Assembly (NCBI GenBank): GCA_029260655.1
Contig: JAJDCU010000001.1
Coordinates: 18,434-82,433, forward strand
Source of the DNA: Phycisphaeraceae bacterium
GTDB taxonomy: Bacteria > Planctomycetota > Phycisphaerae > Phycisphaerales > Phycisphaeraceae
DNA: 64,000 nt
Reading direction: 5' to 3'
This document shows positions 8,702 to 16,421 of this stretch, in pieces. How positions within the stretch are numbered: the first letter of the stretch is position 1; every line of letters begins with the position of its first letter. Both the position numbers and the translations under genes were made by a program. Below the pieces are notes generated by a model. That model searched no databases and had not been told where the DNA came from. It saw nothing but the letters and a program-made list of their open reading frames with translations.

Positions 8702-10177
8702 CTACTGTCCCATCGCGTCCGCCAGCGTCGTGCCCTTGGCGGCGTTGAGTTGCGCTGTGTGCAGTTGGGCGACCACCTCGGTGCCGTCGAGCCGGGCGCG
8801 GTTGCGTTCTCGCATGGCGGCTTGCTGGCTGATGTCCAGTAGCTCATCGATGCCGATGCGCTCCGGCGGCCGGGCGAGGGTGTAGGCGGGGACGCCGGGC
8901 TCGCCGTGCTCGATGTGGTGGATGACGTTGGCGCTGGTCAGCAGGTCGATCAAGGATGCGATGGCCCGGCCGGGCAGCCCGGTCGCAGATTGCAATTCAT
9001 TGGCCCGCACCGATTCACCCTGCTCGAACGCTTTGCCGATCATCACGGCCAGCGGGATCATCCACCGCGGGTCGAACAATACGTCCCGATCCTCAGCCAG
9101 GCGCTGGCTCTTGAATCGCCGGCCGTCCATCGCCTGGATCGTGTACGTCACCTCGACCCCAAACAGAACGACCAGCCAGGTAAACCACAGCCATAGGAGG
9201 AACAGGGGGAGCAGGGCAAGCGCGCCGTAGAGGCTGGCGGTCCCGGCATAGAGGACATAAATCTTGAAGCCCTCGATGGTCCCGGTCCAGACCACCGCCG
9301 CGACAAATCCTCCGGTTAACGCTGCCCGGCTTTTGACTTTGGTGTTGGGCAGGAATTGATACATCAGGGCCAGCAGCAGCCAGGTTGTGACGAACGGGGT
9401 GATCAACGCCGTAAATCCGCCCAGCCAACCGACGGATTGTCCTGTGGCTTCCGCCGCTTGTTCGATGAGGGTGATGATCCGGCTTTGCACGAACTGCCCG
9501 GACAGTAATAGCAGCGGTGCGAGTGTGATCGCGGTGTAGTACAGCGGCAGCCGGACATACAGCGGGCGTCCATAAGGCGCGTCAAAGATGCGGTTGAAGC
9601 TGTGCTCAATCGTGGACAAGAGTTTGGTAGCCGCCAAGAGAAATATCACCACACCGACCGCACCGATGCTTGCGAAGTTGATCCCCTCGAGCCAGTTAAG
9701 CAGGGCTTGTGCCTGCTCGTCCAGGTCTTGCAGCAAAAGCTTGTAGGACCCGGCGCGGTCGTCAGACGCAGCGTCTTGAATCGGTGACGGTGCCGTGACG
9801 GCCTGTTCGGAGGCGGGGTCGGGTGCGTCGGTGCTGATCTCTACCGGCGCTTCTTCCCCCGTCTCTGTATCTCCCTCCGCTTCGACCCATTGCAAAGCAA
9901 AGTCGATCACGTCCTGCTTGAGTTTTTCTCGGTCTTCGACACCGACAAACGTCTGCATCACCACCAGCATCAACACGATCGTCGGCAGCAGGCTGAAGAG
10001 GGTGTGATACGTCAGCGCGGCGGCCATCTCCCCGGCCCGGTCGGCGCGCAGCTCCAAAGCGCAGTAGCGCCCAAAGTCCAGGATATATCGCAGCGACCGC
10101 TGGGCGCGCGTCAGCTCTTCCAGCGGCTCGGTCAGTAATCGGTGGACGCTATCGCGAATCCGTTGGAGCAGTTTCAT
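8702..10177 (-). CDS. YihY/BrkB family inner-membrane protein
   Basis: A 491-residue integral membrane protein. The BrkB/YihY signature follows the N-terminal amphipathic part (ADRAGEMAAALTYHTLFSLLPTIVLML), with five or six hydrophobic segments between about residues 60 and 340 and a soluble C-terminal region of about 130 residues. The family is of uncertain function; it was once thought to be RNase BN, which is now discarded. Oddly, an acidic low-complexity stretch rich in Asp, Glu, Thr and Pro (about residues 99-142) is inserted in the first loop. The start at 10177 (MKLLQRIRDS) is preferred because longer starts run into a repeat. Confidence 0.88.
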   Translation of the reverse strand: MKLLQRIRDSVHRLLTEPLEELTRAQRSLRYILDFGRYCALELRADRAGEMAAALTYHTLFSLLPTIVLMLVVMQTFVGVEDREKLKQDVIDFALQWVEAEGDTETGEEAPVEISTDAPDPASEQAVTAPSPIQDAASDDRAGSYKLLLQDLDEQAQALLNWLEGINFASIGAVGVVIFLLAATKLLSTIEHSFNRIFDAPYGRPLYVRLPLYYTAITLAPLLLLSGQFVQSRIITLIEQAAEATGQSVGWLGGFTALITPFVTTWLLLALMYQFLPNTKVKSRAALTGGFVAAVVWTGTIEGFKIYVLYAGTASLYGALALLPLFLLWLWFTWLVVLFGVEVTYTIQAMDGRRFKSQRLAEDRDVLFDPRWMIPLAVMIGKAFEQGESVRANELQSATGLPGRAIASLIDLLTSANVIHHIEHGEPGVPAYTLARPPERIGIDELLDISQQAAMRERNRARLDGTEVVAQLHTAQLNAAKGTTLADAMGQ

Positions 10178-10237
10178 AGGCAGATGGTCGAGCAGGGGGG
10201 CTGGGTTGTCAATACGTGTGGCCGTTATGGACTTGCT

Positions 10238-10311
10238 GTTTAGCGGCGGATCGAAGATCCGCATGTCGGTCTCATGGGCCCAGCACGGCGATCTGCGATC
10301 GCCCGCTAAAC
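10238..10311. repeat. REP/BIME-like doublet, copy 1
   Basis: Two 25-bp arms at 10238-10262 and 10287-10311 lie in inverted orientation, each headed by GTTTAGCGG. Each arm folds on itself: the right arm has GGCGATC, a 3-nt loop and GATCGCC; the left has GCGGATC, a 3-nt loop and GATCCGC with one mismatch to the other locus. The right arm is identical to the reverse complement of 59774-59798. It lies between yidD and the brkB-like gene. Confidence 0.85.
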
Positions 10312-10343
10312 GGGGCCGTGCCAGGGGTATTCACCTTGTCGCA

Positions 10344-10574
10344 TTACGCCGGGTCGTACCCCGAGCCGCCGAAGGGGTGGCACTTGGCGATGCGTTTGAT
10401 ACCCCGCCAGGCGCCTTTGATCGGGCCGTGCTTGTGGATCGCGTCGATCATGTACTGGCTGCACGACGGCTGGTACCGGCATTGCCCGCCGAGGAACCTG
10501 CCCAGCGTCACCCGGTACAGCAGAACGAGGAAGACGAGCACCCGGCCAAGCGTGTTGTTAAACCAACGGATCAT
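10344..10574 (-). CDS. yidD: Membrane protein insertion efficiency factor YidD
   Basis: A 76-residue protein with a hydrophobic N-terminal segment ([14 protein letters not shown]) and the Cys-rich YidD core ([18 protein letters not shown], then [11 protein letters not shown]). YidD helps YidC/Sec insert membrane proteins. Its start overlaps the rnpA stop by four bases (ATGA), so the two are translationally coupled in the usual rnpA-yidD order. No yidC follows in this window. Confidence 0.95.
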   Translation of the reverse strand: MIRWFNNTLGRVLVFLVLLYRVTLGRFLGGQCRYQPSCSQYMIDAIHKHGPIKGAWRGIKRIAKCHPFGGSGYDPA

Positions 10575-10969
10575 GGCGTGGTCTGATCCTCGTGGTTGCT
10601 TCGTTTGGCGTTAAGTTGATGGATCTGCTGCACGGCGCTAAGCAGCATCTGCTGGTACTCCGCCAGGGCTGCCAGCTTGTGGGGCCTGACGACGACGACG
10701 ATATCGTACCCGGTTGGCCAGTCGTGTTGGCTTAGCCGAAAAGCCTCGCGGAGCAGTCGCTTGACACGGTTGCGGGCCACGGCGCCGCCTACCCGGCGGG
10801 GGACCGACAGCCCAAGTCGGCAGTAGCTTTGCCCGTTAGGCTTGCCGCACGCGGTGATCGGCCCGGCGTTCTTGCGCAGACGCGCCTCGAACACGTCGGC
10901 GAACTGTTGCCGGCCGTGCAGCCTCTGGCGGTGTCTAAACAGGAATCGGTGGGTCGTGTCGGCCATCAA
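10571..10969 (-). CDS. rnpA: Ribonuclease P protein component
   Basis: A 132-residue basic protein with the RnpA signature [14 protein letters not shown] at about residues 65-78, preceded by [14 protein letters not shown]. It binds RNase P RNA and helps mature tRNA 5' ends. It is coupled to yidD. The usual upstream partner rpmH is absent: only 21 bp separate it from the ClC gene on the same strand. Either Met 1 or Met 2 could be the start. Confidence 0.95.
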   Translation of the reverse strand: MMADTTHRFLFRHRQRLHGRQQFADVFEARLRKNAGPITACGKPNGQSYCRLGLSVPRRVGGAVARNRVKRLLREAFRLSQHDWPTGYDIVVVVRPHKLAALAEYQQMLLSAVQQIHQLNAKRSNHEDQTTP

Positions 10970-10990
10970 AGGGGTGCCGCGCAGAAAGGG

Positions 10991-12847
10991 TCAAGCCTTC
11001 TCTTCAAGCAGACGTGCATTGTAGGTCGCCAGCAGGTCCTGACGGCGAAGTAGTCCCAGGATCTTACTCGGGTCTTCGCTGTCCACCACAGGCAACTCTT
11101 CGTAGGATTCAAACGCGAACCGTCCGATCGCGCTGGACAGGTCCATCTGCAAGGTCAACGGCTTGACCCCCGGCATCGCCAGGTCTTCGGCCACCGCCAA
11201 ACTCCCCGCATCGGACTCGAACAGGAACTGGCGTATATCGTTTAGCCCGAACAGGCCGTAGTACTTTCCCTCGGTGTCGATCACCGGGAACGACGCCTGC
11301 CGTGTCGTCGGGATCAGGTGGGCCATGTCCGCCAGCGGCATGTTCAGCGGGACGCTGATGAAGTCCTTTGCCGCGTCGTGCAGCGCATCACGGATCGACA
11401 AACCTTGCAGCACGTCGACGATGAAGTCTCCGCGGTGGGCCGGGGATTCTAGCCGGTTGGTGACCTGCTCGCGATAAATCGTCCACCTTCGGCTTAGCAG
11501 GTAGGCCAGGGCACAGACCCACATCGACGGGAGCATGAGTGTGTAGCTGGCGGTCATCTCCGAGACCATGATCAGCGTGCTGACGGGCGTGCTTGCGGCG
11601 GCGGCGAAGAAGCTGGCCATCCCCAGGATCGCGAAGACAGGGACCTGCTCCTGCGAGACCAGCGCCGGCGTCCACTGATGAAACAGCAGCCCGACGACCG
11701 CGCCCAGGGCCCCACCGATCACCATGCTCGGGCCGAACACCCCGCCGGACCCGCCGGACCCGATCGTCAGCGAGGTGGTCAGCAGCTTGCCCAGCCCGAC
11801 CGCCAGCAGCAGCAGGATCGTCAGCCGCGACGGGTCGGTCAAAATGTCTTGCAGGAAGCCGTAACCGAACGACAGCACGCTTAGGCTGCGCAAGGCCGCG
11901 CCGTCGTCCTCCACGCTCCGGATCGTGTAATACAACAGCACCGCGAACACCCCGGTCGCCAGCGCGCCGATGGCCGGCTTGATGATGTTGGGGATGCGCC
12001 ACCGGTTGAACAGCGAGGTCACGCCGTAGAAGCAGCGGATGTAGACCCACGCCATCGCCGCCATCGCCGCCGCCAGCACGGTCAGCGGCAAAAGCAGGCT
12101 CGGTTGTGTGAAGGCGGCCGTCTCCACCGCGAACAGCGGCTCGAAACCAAACGCCAGACAGAACACGCAGTAGGCGATCGTGGTCGAGATGAACGCGGGG
12201 ATCAGTGCCTCGGCCTCGAAGTCGGGGTCGCGGTACAAGACCTCGACGGCAAAGATCGCCCCCGCCAGCGGCGCATGGAAGATCGCGCCGATCCCCGCAC
12301 CCAGCCCCGCCGCCATCAGCACCCGCCGGTCAGAATCCGGCAGCTTGAGTTTCGTCGCCAGGAACGATCCGAACCCTGCGCCGATCTGTGCGATGGGGCC
12401 CTCACGCCCGCCTGATCCGCCAAGTCCAAGGGTGATCGCAGAGGAGAGCATTTTCACGATCGGCACACGTGCCCGGACGATCCCGCCCTTGTTGTGATAG
12501 GCGTCGATCGCCGCGTCCGTCCCGTGGCCCTCGGCCTCAGGCGCCAGCAGGTACACCAGCGCCCCGCTGATCAGCCCGCCCAGCGTCACCGCCGCGAGCA
12601 ACAGCCAGGGCGTCAAAGGCCGGTCCCCCAGCCCGTGGCCGAACACCTCCTGGTATCCCACCTCGTTGGCCGGCCCGCCCTGGTCGTACCCGACAAACCA
12701 CTCCAGCCCGACATGGGTGATCGCCATGCACAGCAGGTTGAACGCGATCGCTCCCAGCCCCGCCACCACCCCGACGATCGGCGCTAGCATGAGGCTGCGG
12801 GTGGCTTTAGGAACCAGGTGCCTCAGTGTTTTTGAGAGTCTGCTCAT
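10991..12847 (-). CDS. ClC-type chloride channel/antiporter with CBS domains
   Basis: A 618-residue protein. The ClC membrane domain (about 15-440) has GSGGREGP, which carries the gating glutamate, and GSGGSGGVFGPS. A pair of CBS domains follows (about 465-610, with FPVIDTEGKYYGLFG and ELPVVDSEDPSKILG), suggesting regulation by adenine nucleotides. The classical GSGIP selectivity motif is replaced by EGHGTD, so chloride preference is not assured and another anion is possible. It lies in the inner membrane. Its stop is 21 bp before rnpA, so the two may be cotranscribed. Confidence 0.9.
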   Translation of the reverse strand: MSRLSKTLRHLVPKATRSLMLAPIVGVVAGLGAIAFNLLCMAITHVGLEWFVGYDQGGPANEVGYQEVFGHGLGDRPLTPWLLLAAVTLGGLISGALVYLLAPEAEGHGTDAAIDAYHNKGGIVRARVPIVKMLSSAITLGLGGSGGREGPIAQIGAGFGSFLATKLKLPDSDRRVLMAAGLGAGIGAIFHAPLAGAIFAVEVLYRDPDFEAEALIPAFISTTIAYCVFCLAFGFEPLFAVETAAFTQPSLLLPLTVLAAAMAAMAWVYIRCFYGVTSLFNRWRIPNIIKPAIGALATGVFAVLLYYTIRSVEDDGAALRSLSVLSFGYGFLQDILTDPSRLTILLLLAVGLGKLLTTSLTIGSGGSGGVFGPSMVIGGALGAVVGLLFHQWTPALVSQEQVPVFAILGMASFFAAAASTPVSTLIMVSEMTASYTLMLPSMWVCALAYLLSRRWTIYREQVTNRLESPAHRGDFIVDVLQGLSIRDALHDAAKDFISVPLNMPLADMAHLIPTTRQASFPVIDTEGKYYGLFGLNDIRQFLFESDAGSLAVAEDLAMPGVKPLTLQMDLSSAIGRFAFESYEELPVVDSEDPSKILGLLRRQDLLATYNARLLEEKA

Positions 12848-12997
12848 GGCGAGCCACGCATCATATCAGGGAACGCTTGCCGCTGAGACTGCCCCCGTTC
12901 AGACCCGCGGGCGCGTGTTGTTATAGTATCATCTGCCCGGCGTGGGCACCCCACCGAGCCCGGGGCACAGACCAGCCAACCAGGAAAGCAGTTCCAG

Positions 12998-14038
12998 ATG
13001 AAGCCACAGGAGGTTGCCAGGATCACTTGCCCCCTGAATGACAAGACCCTGTCCCTGGGCGCGATCCGCGGGGCCGCCGATCTGATCGCCAAGGTGATCC
13101 CCCCGACCCCGCAGTACGCCTGGCCGCTGCTGTGTGAGCGGGCAGGAACTGAGGTCTGGGTCAAGCACGAAAACCATACCCCCACCGGCGCGTTCAAGGT
13201 CCGCGGCGGGCTGGTACTGCTGGATCAACTCAAACGCGAGCACCCCGAACTTTCTCATGCCAATCCCCCGGGGGCTGGCGGCGGCGTCATCACCGCGACC
13301 AAAGGCAACCACGGCCAGTCCATCGGCTTCGCCGTCAAACGCCTGGGTGTCAAGGCCGTCATTGTCGTGCCCCACGGCAACAGCGTCGAGAAAAACCACG
13401 CCATGCGCGCCCTGGGCGTCGAACTGATCGAGCACGGCGACGACTTCCAGGCCGCACGCGAACACGCCCAAACACTTGCGCAACAGCGCGGATTGCTCCC
13501 CATCCCCCCGTTCCACGAATCGCTGATACGCGGCGTCGCCACCTATTGGCTGGAGTTCCTCAGCACCGCACCGCCGCTCGACGCCGTTTACGTCCCCATC
13601 GGGATGGGATCGGGTATCTGCGCGATGGCCGCCGCCCGGAAAGCCCTGAACCTGAGAACAAAAATCATCGGCGTCGTCTCCGACCACGCCCCGACCTACG
13701 CGCTGTCCTTCGAGCAAGGCAAGCCCGTCCCACACCCCGTCAGCACGAAACTCGCCGACGGCCTGGCCTGCCGACAGCCCGACGAGCAGGCGTTAAAGAT
13801 CATCTGCGAACACGCCGAGCGCATCGTCCGTGTGACGGATGATGAGGTCGCCGCCGCTATGCGCTGCTACTTCACCGACACCCACAACGTCGCCGAAGGC
13901 GCAGGCGCCGCGAGTCTGGCAGCGCTACTCAAGGAGAAAGATCAGTTGGCCGGCAAGCGAGTCGGGGTTGTCTTGACCGGCGGGAACGTGGATGCGCAGG
14001 TGTTCGGCAAAGTCCTGACGGAACGTCATCCGCGATAG
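12998..14038 (+). CDS. Threonine/serine dehydratase (PLP fold type II)
   Basis: A 346-residue single-domain enzyme with the PLP-lysine motif TPTGAFKVRG (Lys at about residue 67), the substrate loop ATKGNHGQS and a glycine-rich phosphate loop (PIGMGSGICA). It deaminates L-threonine (or L-serine) to 2-oxobutyrate (pyruvate) and ammonia. The regulatory ACT-like domain of biosynthetic IlvA is missing, so it resembles catabolic or IlvA-short enzymes. AGGAAAG lies about ten bases before ATG. The gene stands alone on the plus strand and converges with the PEP-CTERM genes. Confidence 0.9.
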   Translation: MKPQEVARITCPLNDKTLSLGAIRGAADLIAKVIPPTPQYAWPLLCERAGTEVWVKHENHTPTGAFKVRGGLVLLDQLKREHPELSHANPPGAGGGVITATKGNHGQSIGFAVKRLGVKAVIVVPHGNSVEKNHAMRALGVELIEHGDDFQAAREHAQTLAQQRGLLPIPPFHESLIRGVATYWLEFLSTAPPLDAVYVPIGMGSGICAMAAARKALNLRTKIIGVVSDHAPTYALSFEQGKPVPHPVSTKLADGLACRQPDEQALKIICEHAERIVRVTDDEVAAAMRCYFTDTHNVAEGAGAASLAALLKEKDQLAGKRVGVVLTGGNVDAQVFGKVLTERHPR

Positions 14039-14119
14039 GATCCAAACGCCTCTTGCTCCAACTGCTTTTTCGCACATCGTCGAGTGCAGGACTGGCCATT
14101 CTTCGTGCCGCTCGAAGGT

Positions 14120-14518
14120 TCAAACTGCTGAACCTTGCCGACGCGCCCGGCGCATCAAGCTCATTGCGCCGATCGTGAAGACCACCAGCGTCCCCGGCTC
14201 GGGGACCGCGGCGGACACATCACCCACCGGCGGCATAAACGTGTTCCAATCAGTCAGTACGACATTCAGGTCCACGATGCCGACGAACCCGTCCGGGCCA
14301 CCGAACGGGAGAAGGGGGTTGTCGCCGCCGGCGACGTCGGCCCGGGGGTCGCCCGGGGGCACGGTATTGTTCCATTCACCCAGGACGATGTTCAGGTCCT
14401 CGATGCCGACCCAATTGTCGTTGTTGAGGTCGCCGGGGATCGGATCGCCCGACGATTCCATCGCGGTGAGTCCCAGGACCATACAGAGCACGGGTACGGT
14501 GAGCCTGATCTTGTTCAT
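14120..14518 (-). CDS. Minimal dockerin-repeat PEP-CTERM protein
   Basis: A 132-residue exported protein: signal peptide (MNKIRLTVPVLCMVLGLTAM), then two dockerin-like EF-hand units (GDLNNDNWVGIEDLNIVLGEWN; PDGFVGIVDLNVVLTDWN), then the PEP-CTERM tail (VPEPGT, hydrophobic helix, RRARR). The tail marks it for exosortase processing at the envelope. No other domain is present. The neighbouring 383-residue paralogue has the same signal peptide and the same end but about 240 extra residues between them, so this copy looks like a deletion derivative. GAGGAGGG precedes the chosen ATG. A Ca2+-binding surface role is inferred. Confidence 0.85.
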   Translation of the reverse strand: MNKIRLTVPVLCMVLGLTAMESSGDPIPGDLNNDNWVGIEDLNIVLGEWNNTVPPGDPRADVAGGDNPLLPFGGPDGFVGIVDLNVVLTDWNTFMPPVGDVSAAVPEPGTLVVFTIGAMSLMRRARRQGSAV

Positions 14519-14910
14519 GGCAACCCTCCTCGTGAGATCCTGTCCCACGGCAGTTACGGCGCGGGGGCTTGAGAAATGACCTTTCCCGCGATGAATCCGA
14601 TGGCCTTACTCGGCGACATGACCGGAGGGCCCAGCCGAATCATAACCCTGGACCCGCAACATTAGCAAGCATAATTATCATGTGGGACAAAGATTCTTTT
14701 GGTGCCGTGCGAGTAAACCGAATGCCTTGCCTATCGGTAAGGAACCTGCGTGACGAGGACGCTCGGAGGGGTTTATGGCAGACAGTCTGCAAAGTATTAT
14801 GGATAAGCCAGATAGGGCGGGGTTCGGCTGGCGCAGGGGAGGAGGGGCGGATATGACCGGACAGCGTGATACGGTGTCAGGCTTCAGTCTTCCTTGTGCT
14901 GCACAGGATT
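14519..14910 (-). promoter_or_regulatory. Long upstream region shared with the next PEP-CTERM gene
   Basis: This stretch has no gene. It resembles 16063-16403 at matching distances from the start codon. It includes a 73-bp perfect repeat spanning the start (14487-14559 = 16031-16103), a 25-bp block at 14656-14680 (one mismatch to 16200-16224), TCTGCAAAGTATTA near 14787, and GGAGGGGCGGATATGACCGG at 14841-14860. Conservation of islands rather than the whole suggests promoter or leader elements retained after duplication. No exact promoter is assigned. Confidence 0.6.
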
Positions 14911-16062
14911 TCAGGCTACTGAACCTTGCCGGCGCATCAAGCTTATCGCGCCGATCGTCAGCACCACCAGCGTCCCCGGCTCGGGGACCGTGACCGACGC
15001 CTCACCGGGCGGCGGTGTGCCGGCGTTCCAGTTGCCAAGCACAACGTTTAAGTCTTCGATCCCGACGAAGTTGTCGCCGGTCGGGTCGGCCGCGGGGTCG
15101 GTCGGGGGGCTGGCGTTCCAGTCACCCAGGACGAGGTTGAGGTCCTCGATACCCACAAACCCGTCGCCGTTGAGGTCGCCCACGATCGAGGCTGTGGGTA
15201 GCTGCGTGGTGACCACCGCCGAAAAATCGGCCAGTGAGGTGGTGGTGACCAGGGCATCGGGGTCGCCGGGGATAACGATCGCGGCCAGCTCGGCGGTGTT
15301 CGTGAAGTCCACGGTCACGTCGTCGATGGTCCCGCCGCCGTAGTATTCAAAGTAGGGGTTGGACGTCTCGTATAGATACCCGTTGTCGGTGGAGGCAGAG
15401 GTCCAAAGTGAGGCCTGGATTCCAAACTCGGAGCCGTAGATAAAATTAAAAGGGATCGTGACTGTCGGGCTGCCTTGTGTCCCCTGGATATCGATGATCG
15501 TCCCGGGTTCGAGGTCTATAGAGGAACTTAGCAGGGCGGTTTCGCCGCCGTACTTTGTCGGGTTCAGAGCGACGTAGAGTGCTACGGATGAAAACGCGTT
15601 ACTGGCGACGGGGGCTCCGAAGGTGTCCAGCACGGTGGCGAAGCCGCTGAGGTTAAAGCTCAACTGCATCGTGCCGAGCGTGCCGTTGGGTACGGACACG
15701 CTTGTCACCGTCCAGTGGTCATTGAAGGCTGACGTGCTGTTTCCAACGAGCGCGGCGGGCCCCTGGAGCCGGACCTTGGATTTGAGTATCCCGAAGTCGG
15801 CGGTCCCTTCCCCGTCAAGAGACCCGGGGCTGCTATACATGGCATTGGTATTGGCGTGATGGATGGCGGTCATCGGCGCGTCGAGTTCGGCTTCAGAGAA
15901 GAATGGAAAATCCCCTCCCAGTTGCCCGGTCGTCTTGATCTTTGTGAAGGTGTCGGTTGCCGAATCAAGTAGCGACGGGCTGATCGGTACGGCCAACGAT
16001 TCAATCGCGGTTAGCCCAATGACCAAGCATAGCACGGGTACGGTGAGCCTGATCTTGTTCAT
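14911..16062 (-). CDS. Dockerin-repeat PEP-CTERM protein with beta-rich domain
   Basis: A 383-residue exported protein. The signal peptide (MNKIRLTVPVLCLVIGLTAI) is followed by about 240 residues of Ser/Thr/Gly-rich, probably beta-sandwich sequence of no family I recognise. Two dockerin-like units (GDLNGDGFVGIEDLNLVLGD; GDNFVGIEDLNVVLGNWN) and a PEP-CTERM tail (VPEPGTLVVLTIG, then a short basic end) complete it. It is probably sorted by an exosortase to the cell surface or matrix. It forms a tandem pair with the minimal paralogue downstream and has the same start context and Shine-Dalgarno. Confidence 0.85.
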   Translation of the reverse strand: MNKIRLTVPVLCLVIGLTAIESLAVPISPSLLDSATDTFTKIKTTGQLGGDFPFFSEAELDAPMTAIHHANTNAMYSSPGSLDGEGTADFGILKSKVRLQGPAALVGNSTSAFNDHWTVTSVSVPNGTLGTMQLSFNLSGFATVLDTFGAPVASNAFSSVALYVALNPTKYGGETALLSSSIDLEPGTIIDIQGTQGSPTVTIPFNFIYGSEFGIQASLWTSASTDNGYLYETSNPYFEYYGGGTIDDVTVDFTNTAELAAIVIPGDPDALVTTTSLADFSAVVTTQLPTASIVGDLNGDGFVGIEDLNLVLGDWNASPPTDPAADPTGDNFVGIEDLNVVLGNWNAGTPPPGEASVTVPEPGTLVVLTIGAISLMRRQGSVA

Positions 16063-16421
16063 GGCAACCCTCCTCGTGAGATCCTGTCCCACGGCAGTTA
16101 CGGTCGCGGGGCTTGAGGATTGACCTTACCCACGATGATTCTGTTGGCCTTGTCCGGCGACATAACCAGATAATATAGTCTGATGATAACACCAAGTCCG
16201 CAACATCAGCAAGCATAATTATCAAGTGGAACATCCATTTTCAGGAGCTGCGCGCAAACCGCACGCTTCGCCCAGAGATAAAGAGCCCGCGTGAAGGGGG
16301 CACGCCCGGTGAGGCAAGGGCTGGGAAGTCTGCAAAGTATTACAGATAAACCAGATAGAACGGGACTCGGCCGGCGCGAGCGAGGAGGGGCGGACATGAC
16401 CGGCAGGGATTGGATGTTTTT
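16063..16421 (-). promoter_or_regulatory. Upstream region of the second PEP-CTERM gene
   Basis: This non-coding region contains the second copy of the conserved blocks described at 14519-14910: the 73-bp repeat (16031-16103), GCAACATCAGCAAGCATAAT (from 16200), TCTGCAAAGTATTA near 16328 and GGAGGGGCGGACATGACCGG at 16384-16403. Length from start codon to last block is 341 bp here and 342 bp in the other copy. Confidence 0.6.
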
